A DNA stretch of 7,146 bases, from assembly GCA_025057795.1 (NCBI GenBank), contig JANXEP010000013.1, forward strand, positions 1-7,146. Reading direction: 5' to 3'. The notes under the pieces were generated by a model. It was not told the DNA's origin. It was given only the letters and a program-made list of their open reading frames with translations, and did no database searches. The stretch is from Candidatus Bathyarchaeota archaeon. Its GTDB lineage: Archaea; Thermoproteota; Bathyarchaeia; Bathyarchaeales; UBA233. The translations under genes were made by a program, and so were the position numbers. Shown one piece after another: positions 1 through 6,593 of the stretch (positions within the stretch are counted from its first letter, which is position 1; each line of letters begins with the position of its first letter).

Positions 1-128
1 TAGCGTCCTGACTTGCCGCTTTAGGGGCATAGCCGCCTCACTTACAAAATGCAGAATGATTGTTGAGGAAAGAATGAACTGTAACCGTTGATGGTGAGGA
101 AAGCTTATTCAGAGTCCACTCAGCGTCC

Positions 129-148
129 CGCTGACTCATAAGTCAGCG
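129..148. repeat. Perfect 8-bp inverted repeat (hairpin)
   Basis: CGCTGACT at 129-136 and AGTCAGCG at 141-148 are exact reverse complements separated by the 4-base loop CATA. The hairpin lies about 80 bases upstream of the ferritin-VIT gene, ahead of its TATA-like box. No T-run follows it on the plus strand. It could be an operator, the end of an RNA or gene lying to the left, or chance; the sequence does not decide. Confidence 0.5.
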
Positions 149-190
149 AAGTCATAAAGAGGAATCAAGTTTTCAAGGAATAATCAGCTG

Positions 191-205
191 AAATATTTTT
201 TAAAT
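191..205 (+). promoter_or_regulatory. TATA-like promoter of the ferritin-VIT gene
   Basis: The AT run AAATATTTTTTAAAT is centred about 34 bases before the ATG at 232. Archaeal TATA boxes sit roughly 26-30 bases before the transcript start, so transcription would begin about 0-8 bases before the ATG. This agrees with the lack of any purine-rich ribosome binding site there: the message is probably leaderless or nearly so. Confidence 0.5.
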
Positions 206-231
206 CCAGAAATCAACAATAACCAAATAAA

Positions 232-1104
232 ATGTTGGATAAGAAAACTGAAAAAGCGATATTGGCTGCTCAGATGAATGAGCTTACTGAGCATTTTATA
301 TATGAAAAGTTAGCACAGTCAATAAAGGATCTTAATAACCGTGAAGTTTTGAGGAATATTTCAAAAGATGAGCTTAAACATTACGAGTTTTGGAGAAAAA
401 TCACCAAAAAAGACGTAAAGCCAAACAGGCTTAAAGTATGGGGGTATTTTTTGATTTCAAAAATTTTCGGGATAACCTTTGGAGTAAAAATCATGGAGAG
501 AGGTGAAGAGAAGGCTCAAGCAACCTACGGAAAAATATCCAAGTTGATTCCTGACGCCAGAAATATTGTGGAGGACGAGGATGAACATGAAAGGCAGCTT
601 ATGAATCTGATTGATGAGGAAAGGCTGAGGTATGTCGGCTCCATGGTTTTAGGCCTTAACGATGCACTTGTAGAGCTTACTGGAGCCCTTGCCGGATTCA
701 CGCTTGCCCTTCAAAATACCCGCGTAGTGGCGATGACGGGGCTTATTACTGGAGTGGCAGCGGCTCTTTCGATGGCGACTTCAGAGTACCTATCGATTAA
801 ATCAGAGGGAAATAATAAAAACCCGATTCAAGCAGCAACATACACTGGAATCGCGTATATTCTCACAGTTCTGTTTTTAATATTCCCGTACTTGCTTATC
901 TCGGATGCATACGCTTGTCTAGGTTTAACAATAACAGCAGGGATCACTGTCATTTTCATGTTCACCTTCTATATTTCTGTTGCAAAAGATTTGCCTTTCA
1001 AAAGGAGGTTTCTGGAAATGACTGCCATCAGCCTCAGCGTAGCAGGTTTAACATTCATTATAGGGTTCTTCATAAAAGCATTTTTAAACTTAGAACTGGA
1101 TTAG
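232..1104 (+). CDS. Ferritin-like/VIT1 (CCC1) fusion, iron/manganese membrane transporter
   Basis: A 290-residue protein with two parts. Residues 1-130 are a rubrerythrin-type ferritin-like four-helix domain with the expected di-iron ligands: E17 and/or E20 in helix 1, E47-x2-H50 in helix 2, E89/E92 in helix 3, and E116-x2-H119 in helix 4. Residues 135-287 are a VIT1/CCC1 domain with about five membrane helices (near 136-160, 164-187, 203-223, 227-250, 264-286). It carries the family signatures GLNDALVELTGAL, including the metal-path Asp144, and MATSEYLSIKSE at 181-192. The loop between helices 2 and 3, which binds metal in plant VIT1, is short here; the ferritin domain probably takes its place. 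Relatives such as rhizobial MbfA export iron, while VIT1/CCC1 proteins load iron or manganese into compartments by proton exchange. In a prokaryote, efflux across the plasma membrane is the likely role. ATG 232 is the first start after an in-frame TAA at 220; no Shine-Dalgarno site precedes it. The metal and direction are inferred. Confidence 0.9.
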   Translation: MLDKKTEKAILAAQMNELTEHFIYEKLAQSIKDLNNREVLRNISKDELKHYEFWRKITKKDVKPNRLKVWGYFLISKIFGITFGVKIMERGEEKAQATYGKISKLIPDARNIVEDEDEHERQLMNLIDEERLRYVGSMVLGLNDALVELTGALAGFTLALQNTRVVAMTGLITGVAAALSMATSEYLSIKSEGNNKNPIQAATYTGIAYILTVLFLIFPYLLISDAYACLGLTITAGITVIFMFTFYISVAKDLPFKRRFLEMTAISLSVAGLTFIIGFFIKAFLNLELD

Positions 1105-1287
1105 CCTGCGAGAGTTTACGGTCAAGAATCTCTCCTGCATAAATTTAACGTGGCAAGCAGGGTATACATAAGGCTCAGAATCATTAAAATATGAAGTAAA
1201 TTTTTATCCTCAATATGTCTGTGGCGGAACATTTCATGGCCGCTTAATAAAGGGGGAGGCATCATTTTTGGAGCTTGGGCTTAGCGG

Positions 1288-1299
1288 GTAATTTAAAAG
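1288..1299 (+). promoter_or_regulatory. Candidate TATA box for the arrestin-like gene
   Basis: The stretch GTAATTTAAAAG resembles an archaeal TATA box (TTTAAA core at 1292-1297). It would place the transcript start near 1322 and give a leader of about 57 bases containing the ribosome binding site. A second AT run, AAAATTTTATT at 1323-1333, is an alternative that would give a leader of about 25 bases. The rest of the 274-base gap from 1105 to 1378 shows no gene. Confidence 0.3.
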
Positions 1300-1366
1300 C
1301 GTATACGACAACTTTGGGGAGTAAAATTTTATTCCACAGCATGACAAATATATTCAGTGTGGAGCT

Positions 1367-1373
1367 GGAGAGG
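1367..1373 (+). promoter_or_regulatory. Ribosome binding site of the arrestin-like gene
   Basis: GGAGAGG ends 5 bases before the TTG at 1379. It supports this TTG as the start. No in-frame ATG or GTG lies between it and the upstream in-frame TAA at 1322. Confidence 0.65.
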
Positions 1374-1378
1374 ATATC

Positions 1379-1969
1379 TTGTCATTTCTAAAGAAGCTTT
1401 CCGAGAAGGTCACCCCACCCAAGGTCAACTTGACATTAAATCTCAAAAAAGACTTCTACTATCTCGGGGAAAAACTTGAGGGCGAACTTGTTTTATCCTC
1501 AGACGATGACTTTGATGCAGATGAGATAAGATGCGAATTGACCTGCGTAGAGTCAGCGAAAGTTCAGAAGAGAATCTACAACCCTAACCTAAAACATGAG
1601 ATGCCGATTGAAACTTGGGAGACCGCGACGCTTTATTCCGCCAAGCCGTGTCTCAGCGGACCAATACATGTATCGAAAGGTTTCACCTGCAGCTTTCCCT
1701 TCAGCATAGCTCTCCCAGTAACAATGAAGCCTACGTTAAAGGGAGTTGACAGAAAAGTTTCATGGTCAATCAAGGGAGTTGTAGCCGTCAAGGGAAGACC
1801 AGACGCGACAAGCCGCACGGTTGAGGTTCAAGTGGCTCAGCCGCCTACTGCACCAATCACTAAAGAGGTGATACGTGAAGTGGTCATGGTTCCATGCAAA
1901 TACTGCGGTACGCTCTTTCCGCAGACTGAAATCACATGTCCACACTGTGGAGCTAAAAGGACAACCTAA
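1379..1969 (+). CDS. Arrestin-like (SpoOM/Vps26-type) protein with C-terminal zinc ribbon
   Basis: A 196-residue soluble protein with no signal peptide or membrane helix. Residues about 14-155 form a beta-rich arrestin-N-like domain: a strand ending in a lysine-rich turn, then YYLGEKLEGELVLSS, the typical 'sets up a raised beta-sandwich' opening of arrestin, SpoOM and Vps26 folds. Later come CSFPFSIALP, with the Pro-rich strand end seen in the family, and a closing strand near VSWSIKGVVAVKG. A linker (about 156-170) leads to a C4 zinc ribbon with C173-x2-C176 and C187-x2-C190. Arrestin folds act as cytoplasmic adaptors at membranes; B. subtilis SpoOM affects sporulation signalling and endosomal Vps26 binds cargo. 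The partner here is unknown. It converges on the SPFH gene with 13 bases between stops, and both proteins end in zinc ribbons, which suggests a shared process. The TTG start is supported by GGAGAGG. The fold assignment is by recognition of sequence pattern; a general beta-sandwich is the alternative. Confidence 0.75.
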   Translation: MSFLKKLSEKVTPPKVNLTLNLKKDFYYLGEKLEGELVLSSDDDFDADEIRCELTCVESAKVQKRIYNPNLKHEMPIETWETATLYSAKPCLSGPIHVSKGFTCSFPFSIALPVTMKPTLKGVDRKVSWSIKGVVAVKGRPDATSRTVEVQVAQPPTAPITKEVIREVVMVPCKYCGTLFPQTEITCPHCGAKRTT

Positions 1970-1982
1970 CTCCATTGAGCAG

Positions 1983-2933
1983 CTAGGCTAGTTTCTGGCC
2001 GCAGTTAGCGCAGAACTTCGCACCAGCCTGGTTTATTGTTCCGCAGTTAGGACAGGCTGGGCCTGTAGCCCGGAGCTGGGTTCCACAGTTACTGCAGAAT
2101 TTGGCCGTCTGCGGGTTTTGGAAGCCGCATCTTGAACATAGAATCATCGGCGGGGCTTGGGTTGGAGTATATGGCTGGAAAAGCGGCGGGATGATGGCGA
2201 CTCCTGCGCCAACAGCAGCTCCTGGGCTTTTAGACAGGCTTTCAGCGGTTTTCTGCACAGTCTGCATCCTGAGAACCTCCTCGGCTGAAACACCAGTCCT
2301 TATGTAGAAGATTCTATCCCGCCACTCTGGGGTTGTGTCTATTCCTTCAAATTTCACATCAATAAGCTCCAAGCCTATCCTTTTGAAGGCGTCGTAGAGG
2401 ACATTCTTAGCCAAAAAGCTTGTTTCGTCAAGTTTCCCGTAGACTTCAACAAGCGAGTATTGGCTTAAAGCATCAATTATTCTCTCGTTGAAATATCCTC
2501 TGATGAACTCCTGAAGACCTGTGGTGGTGTAGGTTCCCTGTCCGCCGACAACCTCGTTTACGAAAAGGTTTGGATCTTCAACCCTGAACCAGAAGGATCC
2601 ATAAAACTTTATGGGTGCAAGTTCCTTGGTCTGACCCTGGGCTCCAAACCTACCCTGAAACTGCTTCAGCGAGATAAATATTACCGTAGCTCTGAATGGA
2701 ACCTTATCGAAGCCCACTACAGCCGAAAGCACCTTTGTAATGAGTGGAAGATTCGCGCTTGTTAGTACGTGTCTCCCAGCGCGAAAGACATCATAGGCTT
2801 TGCCATCACGTAAAAAGACGGAAGCCTCGTACTCATGGACTATTAAGGTGTCTCCCCAGGCTATCTCCTCTCGAGGGTAACGCCATACGATTTCGCCCTC
2901 ACGTGCTCCAATCCACTCAATAACCTTCGGCAA
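1983..2933 (-). CDS. SPFH/band 7 protein (YdjI/COG4260 type) with double zinc ribbon
   Basis: A 316-residue protein. Residues about 10-230 match the YdjI-like SPFH family: EIVWRYP near 14-20, GDTLIVHEYEASVFLRDGK, the FRAGRH turn, a PIKFYGSFWFRVEDP strand pair, and a helical part through about 230. It lacks an N-terminal membrane helix, as this family usually does. A Gly/Pro-rich linker (about 233-262) is followed by two C4 zinc ribbons: C266, C269, C280, C283 and C294, C297, C308, C311. In B. subtilis, YdjI works with YdjG and YdjH and recruits PspA to the membrane under stress; the family also carries the old misnomer 'virion core protein'. The role here is probably as an oligomeric scaffold at the cytoplasmic face of the membrane. 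It follows the small helical gene by 21 bases, probably as its operon partner. The TTG start at 2933 is 8 bases after GAGGGGG, and the MPKVIEW opening fits the family. No PspA, YdjG or YdjH homologue is visible in the window. Confidence 0.9.
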   Translation of the reverse strand: MPKVIEWIGAREGEIVWRYPREEIAWGDTLIVHEYEASVFLRDGKAYDVFRAGRHVLTSANLPLITKVLSAVVGFDKVPFRATVIFISLKQFQGRFGAQGQTKELAPIKFYGSFWFRVEDPNLFVNEVVGGQGTYTTTGLQEFIRGYFNERIIDALSQYSLVEVYGKLDETSFLAKNVLYDAFKRIGLELIDVKFEGIDTTPEWRDRIFYIRTGVSAEEVLRMQTVQKTAESLSKSPGAAVGAGVAIIPPLFQPYTPTQAPPMILCSRCGFQNPQTAKFCSNCGTQLRATGPACPNCGTINQAGAKFCANCGQKLA

Positions 2934-2941
2934 CAGTGCAT

Positions 2942-2948
2942 CCCCCTC
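2942..2948 (-). promoter_or_regulatory. Ribosome binding site of the SPFH gene
   Basis: On the minus strand GAGGGGG lies 8 bases before the TTG at 2933 and within the 21-base gap after the upstream gene's stop. It fixes the TTG as the start and implies translation from a message shared with the upstream gene. Confidence 0.65.
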
Positions 2949-2954
2949 ATGACT

Positions 2955-3470
2955 TTAGACTGTTAGCCCCATAAGTATCTCGGCTCTCTTGTTAACTAGC
3001 GCATCCAATTCGTCCACTCTGCTGATCAGGTTCAAAATCATGCCTCGCCATTCCGCTCCAACTTCATTTTTGACGAGAGTTTCTACGCCGTCCCTTATAA
3101 CATCAACCTTCTCTATTAGGCTTAGGTCATGCTGTAGAATCGCGTCAAGCTTATCTTCCCTAACCTTAACCGAGTCGAACATCCCCGCATAACCAGCCAC
3201 CGCGTGCTCCACGCGCTGTTCAACCCTGTCCAGCCTAGACAATAACGTGTCAAGTCTCCATGCATCCTCCTCTGAAAAACGCCTCAAATAGAATGGATCT
3301 GAAAGAGCCCTCTTCAAAGTGTTCTTCGCTGATTTAATCCTATCGACAACCTCCATCCTGACGAGTCTATCTGTCTCTCTCCGCATCTCCTTTTCCTTGT
3401 ATCCGCGATATCCAGGAACATACCTCAGCATCTTCTCCAATAAACCTAGTTCTCTACTGACTTTTTCCAA
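2955..3470 (-). CDS. Conserved helical protein with PGYRGY motif, SPFH partner
   Basis: A 171-residue, highly charged, mostly alpha-helical soluble protein of unknown function. Near the N-terminus it has GLLEKMLRYVPGYRGYKEKE, followed by a basic helix with RRETDRLVR, a helix rich in Leu and Arg (RLDTLLSRLDRVEQRVEHAV, likely coiled coil), then GYAGMFDSVKV and a final helical pair. I recognise this pattern (start, PGY-GY-EKE, a later GY-G-FD-VKV segment) from unnamed bacterial and archaeal proteins often encoded beside SPFH genes; that is recollection, not a search. The frame is open upstream to a TTG at 3569 (204 residues). I prefer the TTG at 3470 because GGGGG stands 7 bases before it, as for the SPFH gene, and because relatives begin just before PGYRGY. 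The extra 33 residues would contain Cys4, Cys7, Cys18 and Cys33 and look unlike the rest. ATG 3527 is a second alternative. It likely acts with the SPFH protein at the membrane. Confidence 0.75.
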   Translation of the reverse strand: MEKVSRELGLLEKMLRYVPGYRGYKEKEMRRETDRLVRMEVVDRIKSAKNTLKRALSDPFYLRRFSEEDAWRLDTLLSRLDRVEQRVEHAVAGYAGMFDSVKVREDKLDAILQHDLSLIEKVDVIRDGVETLVKNEVGAEWRGMILNLISRVDELDALVNKRAEILMGLTV

Positions 3471-3477
3471 ACATGAT

Positions 3478-3482
3478 CCCCC
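3478..3482 (-). promoter_or_regulatory. Ribosome binding site deciding the start of the PGYRGY gene
   Basis: On the minus strand GGGGG, within ATGGGGGATC, stands 7 bases before the TTG at 3470. It can pair with the CCUCC of the 16S rRNA tail with one G-U wobble. The same G-run followed by AT precedes the SPFH start. The upstream candidates TTG 3569 and ATG 3527 have no comparable site. Confidence 0.55.
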
Positions 3483-3524
3483 ATCTGTCACATGTACAAG
3501 CGTATGCCAGCTTGAACATATCTT

Positions 3525-3532
3525 CATATAAA
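3525..3532 (-). promoter_or_regulatory. Candidate TATA box of the PGYRGY-SPFH operon
   Basis: On the minus strand TTTATATG would place a transcript start near 3500 and a leader of about 30 bases holding the GGGGG site. A longer AT run at about 3620-3637 (minus strand AAATTATTAAATAAAAT) is an alternative promoter with a longer leader. If the proposed start at 3470 is right, 3471-3677 is a 207-base intergenic region with no other supported gene. Confidence 0.35.
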
Positions 3533-3677
3533 CAGCATCCGCTTTCTGACAGTGTTGACAAATTATCAATTAAAAGAAACCTCATTTACTCAAGCCCCAA
3601 TATTCCTATTAGTTAATGATTTTATTTAATAATTTATTCCATTTTAGACGCCAAAGCCTGTTGCATAGATGAATAGG

Positions 3678-6581
3678 CTATTCAGATGCTGATCTGGTTC
3701 TTCGCCTTATAAGGCATATTATAGAGGTTAAGGCTGCCGCCGTTACTATTAATGCCGCAATCGTAAAAATCAAAGTGTTCTCGGTTCTGAAGCGTATTTC
3801 TATTAGATGTCTTGAATGTTCATACGTGAATTGGATGCGCTTGAAAACATCGTCCTCGCTTTTGTTGAAGGGTATTGATGTGCCATCGAATAGCACTGTG
3901 GGTTCGCCTTGAAAGGCATTCTTAGGAGCATAAATGTCCACGAACCCTCTGGTTCCGTTTCTCCAATAAACCTCAAACAAGATTTTACGATCCGCCAAGT
4001 CGCATGTGAAGCCCGTTACTATGGAGTTTGATGTTAAACGTATAGAGACGTTTCCAAGCTGAAATATGTAGGTTACTGGCGGAAGCTCTCCATAGGGTTC
4101 CATCAGCGGGTACCTGTCCACGCCATGTTTGTCAATCTGGTAGGGCAGGTCTCCAATGCCGTCAGCTCCCTCGTTGTCTTGGCCGGGGCCATGCTTTCCA
4201 TCATTTCCAGCATAATCCCCCCAGAAGTTTCCGCCCGCGGGATATCCATTATCCCAAGTGTTATAGGGTGTGATGCCCTCAATCAGCTCACCGCCAATTT
4301 TTGAGGATCCTCCGTCGATGAAGTTGTTATGATATAGAATATTGTTTCCGGAAACCTCGAAGTATACATCTAAATTGTTGTTCATAAGGCTGTTCTCGCG
4401 AATCTCGTTACGCTCCGAGCCTGCCAGGTAGATAGCTACACGGCAGTCCATTATGACATTAGCCGATATCGTGCTTCCGCCTGTGAAATGCATGCGAATA
4501 CCATGAGGGTAGGCGGTGATGACGTTCTTGGAGATTTTGAATCCAGAGTTGGCAGCTGAACTTTGAATTAGGATGGCTGTTGGAGGCGGAAGCATCGACT
4601 CTGCAAGCTCCAGCACCTTTGATCCGCCATGGATCCTGTTGCCTTCGATCTTGTTCGATGCAGCGCCAAGTGATTGAATCCCGTCCGTTGAACAGTTGAT
4701 AATGTTTTCACAGATCTCGTTGTTTTCAACGGTTTGCCCGAACAATTTTACGCCGCATTCACTGCAGTTCGAGATTTTGTTGCTGGATATCCGGTTCCTC
4801 CATGAGCAATATAGGTATATGCCAACTCTGCAGTCTTCTACGGTGTTTTCTGATACAACACTATCCTCTAAGAAGCATAGGTAAAAGCCGAGTTCAAACC
4901 CATTTACGTGAACATTGCAGATTCTGTTTTCCCATCCGCTGATCTCGAAGCCATTTATGGAGCCGCCGACTATAATCAGATTGCGGAACGTGCTGTGTTG
5001 AGAGACCGCTTTTAAGCCATTGCGGCATCCTATAACCTGAATACCATAAATCTCAGTGTTATAGCATGACACGTCAACTCCGGGGTCGCTATTTACCACA
5101 TTGAAAAACCTTATGGTGGAGTTGCTTATTCGGCTTATTATTAGGCCGAAAACTGTGTGATTGCCCCCATCCAGCAGTATGTTGCTTCTTTCAACCGTAA
5201 GGCTCACATTTAAGTCGTCTTCAAGCTTATATACGATGTAATCCTCAGTTTTTAGAGGCGCAGTGAATGGGTCTATACAGCCGTCATCTCTAATAATTAC
5301 TGGCCCGCTTAGGCGTGTAAGATCTGGAATATGATAATCAAAGAGGATTCCGCCTATCTGCATTCCGCCATTGGGAAGACTTACAACGCTGAAGCCTAGG
5401 TTATCAAAGACTGACTGGCCGAAGGGGCATTTCCCCCAGAAGTTAACTATTCCTCCGCTTAGCCCTGCTGAGGCTGTTTCAGCATAAAAGTTGAAGTAGG
5501 CAAAGAAGTCCTCGCCTATTGGGAGATCCTTGAAGGCGAGGATTCGACTTCCAGCTACGGTCTCGTCGAAGCCCAGAGTAAGGATGATGTTGATGAGGTC
5601 TAATACGAAAGACGCGTAGCCAAGGGATTCAAAAGCTGCTTTCGCAGCAGGCGAATCTGAGATTCTTTGAAGAATATCCAGCCCTATGTCGATGTATCCG
5701 CTTGCGGCTTCGTCGATTATAAGTTGTGATCCGCTGCCTCTGCTAGCCATGTAGATGGTCTCCTGCAGTCCATTTGCAACTCCCTCGTTCAGCGTGCGGC
5801 CGCATCCCACGCCTACGTTTATCTTGCACCTGTAGTTTCCAGTGCCGGCGAAGCTTTCTGGGGCGATGTTTATTCCGCCGACATACCCCACCTCCACATA
5901 TATGTCTGGTTTCCATGCAAGCCTTGGCGGTTTAATTCTCCTGCCAAAGTACCAGTTGAGGCCGGAGCTCATCGGCTGGTCACCGACTGGAGCGCCGAAG
6001 GATATGATGGACGCGCGCCCCATACAGTCCAGGGTCACGTTGCACTGGCGCCATCCCTTGTGCCATGTTTCAAGCTGGACAACATCCATTATGGGGCGCC
6101 ATTCCCGTAGATATGAGCGAGGCAGATTTAGACGCGGCTTGCTGCGCATTGCGTGCAGAGTGACGTTTACATATGATACAAAACTATTCTTCGGCAGGAC
6201 ATAATAAACTGCGTGAAGTCCGCCGGCGCTTTTTTCACCGTCACCTTTATAGCCGATCCTTGCGAGGCCGATAATGGGTTCAACGACGAATTGCCCTGAT
6301 GATGTAGCCACTAACGTTGGTTTGCCGACGAAAGTGAGCTCTATCCAATCGTTATCAAAAGCCCGCTGATCCACATCCACAGTGCTGACGTAAAGCCAAA
6401 CCTCAACACCTGAAACTTCTTTGTTGAGGCTGAAGCGATAGGCTGACTCGTCTTCGGATTCATAATAAACCTGCCAAGGGTCGCCTTTAACGGTTGAACT
6501 GGCAAAGAGAATGAACAATTGAAATAAAAACAGCACCGCTATTAGGAGTAGAGACCCGATTAGATGCCCAAAGCTTTTCAA
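3678..6581 (-). CDS. Surface-anchored NosD-like right-handed beta-helix protein
   Basis: A 967-residue exported protein. Residues 1-33 are a signal peptide: Lys2, a long hydrophobic stretch at about 7-28, then ASSTVKG. About 34-420 is a region I cannot assign, with Cys pairs (RQCNVTLDC, YRCKINVGVGC) and a hydrophobic helix near 320-340. About 425-770 is a NosD/PbH1 right-handed beta-helix with repeats of the N-x-I-x2-N-x-I / GI-x-L kind. A Pro-rich insertion (MLPPPTAIL) breaks the helix at about 650-675. At about 775-830 comes the block YNTWDNGYPAGGNFWGDY ... DGIGDLPYQID ... RYPLM, which closes many archaeal NosD-like proteins. About 835-930 resembles a C-terminal domain common in archaeal secreted proteins (NGTRGFVDIYAPK, then a TYEHSRHLIEI strand). 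Residues 936-958 are a membrane helix followed by RRRTR, so the protein faces outward. At least ten N-x-S/T sites fit surface glycosylation. Beta-helices of this kind often bind or process polysaccharide; the ligand here is unknown. The TTG at 6581 directly follows an in-frame TAA and gives the complete signal peptide. Confidence 0.88.
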   Translation of the reverse strand: MKSFGHLIGSLLLIAVLFLFQLFILFASSTVKGDPWQVYYESEDESAYRFSLNKEVSGVEVWLYVSTVDVDQRAFDNDWIELTFVGKPTLVATSSGQFVVEPIIGLARIGYKGDGEKSAGGLHAVYYVLPKNSFVSYVNVTLHAMRSKPRLNLPRSYLREWRPIMDVVQLETWHKGWRQCNVTLDCMGRASIISFGAPVGDQPMSSGLNWYFGRRIKPPRLAWKPDIYVEVGYVGGINIAPESFAGTGNYRCKINVGVGCGRTLNEGVANGLQETIYMASRGSGSQLIIDEAASGYIDIGLDILQRISDSPAAKAAFESLGYASFVLDLINIILTLGFDETVAGSRILAFKDLPIGEDFFAYFNFYAETASAGLSGGIVNFWGKCPFGQSVFDNLGFSVVSLPNGGMQIGGILFDYHIPDLTRLSGPVIIRDDGCIDPFTAPLKTEDYIVYKLEDDLNVSLTVERSNILLDGGNHTVFGLIISRISNSTIRFFNVVNSDPGVDVSCYNTEIYGIQVIGCRNGLKAVSQHSTFRNLIIVGGSINGFEISGWENRICNVHVNGFELGFYLCFLEDSVVSENTVEDCRVGIYLYCSWRNRISSNKISNCSECGVKLFGQTVENNEICENIINCSTDGIQSLGAASNKIEGNRIHGGSKVLELAESMLPPPTAILIQSSAANSGFKISKNVITAYPHGIRMHFTGGSTISANVIMDCRVAIYLAGSERNEIRENSLMNNNLDVYFEVSGNNILYHNNFIDGGSSKIGGELIEGITPYNTWDNGYPAGGNFWGDYAGNDGKHGPGQDNEGADGIGDLPYQIDKHGVDRYPLMEPYGELPPVTYIFQLGNVSIRLTSNSIVTGFTCDLADRKILFEVYWRNGTRGFVDIYAPKNAFQGEPTVLFDGTSIPFNKSEDDVFKRIQFTYEHSRHLIEIRFRTENTLIFTIAALIVTAAALTSIICLIRRRTRSASE

Positions 6582-6593
6582 TTAAAATTCTTA

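Noticed and set aside
64..103. Two GAGGAAAG motifs, recalling the conserved start of RNase P RNA
   Set aside because: The following conserved bases and the matching 3' elements of RNase P RNA were not found, and the space before the first gene is too short for a complete archaeal RNase P RNA.
84..136. Possible box C/D small RNA (GTTGATGGTGA and a later CTGA)
   Set aside because: The C box is imperfect and no convincing C'/D' pair is present.
38..139. 33-codon minus-strand frame starting MSQRDAEW
   Set aside because: It is short, has no ribosome binding site, overlaps the hairpin and has no recognisable protein pattern.
1105..1160. Hairpin terminator after the ferritin-VIT gene (GAGAG/CTCTC, CCTGC/GCAGG)
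   Set aside because: The stems are only 5 bp with long loops and no T-run follows, so chance pairing is as likely.
3454..3585. 43-codon minus-strand frame starting with ATG at 3585 (MRFLLIDN), overlapping the N-terminal part of the helical gene in another frame
   Set aside because: It has no ribosome binding site and an unremarkable composition; it most likely reflects the open intergenic region.
3655..3682. AGCCT/AGGCT inverted repeat at the end of the beta-helix gene
   Set aside because: The stem is 5 bp with a 15-base loop and no downstream T-run; too weak to call a terminator.
3678..6581. Copper-processing role suggested by the NosD label
   Set aside because: NosD here denotes the beta-helix fold only. 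No nitrous oxide reductase gene or partner of the nos cluster lies in the window.
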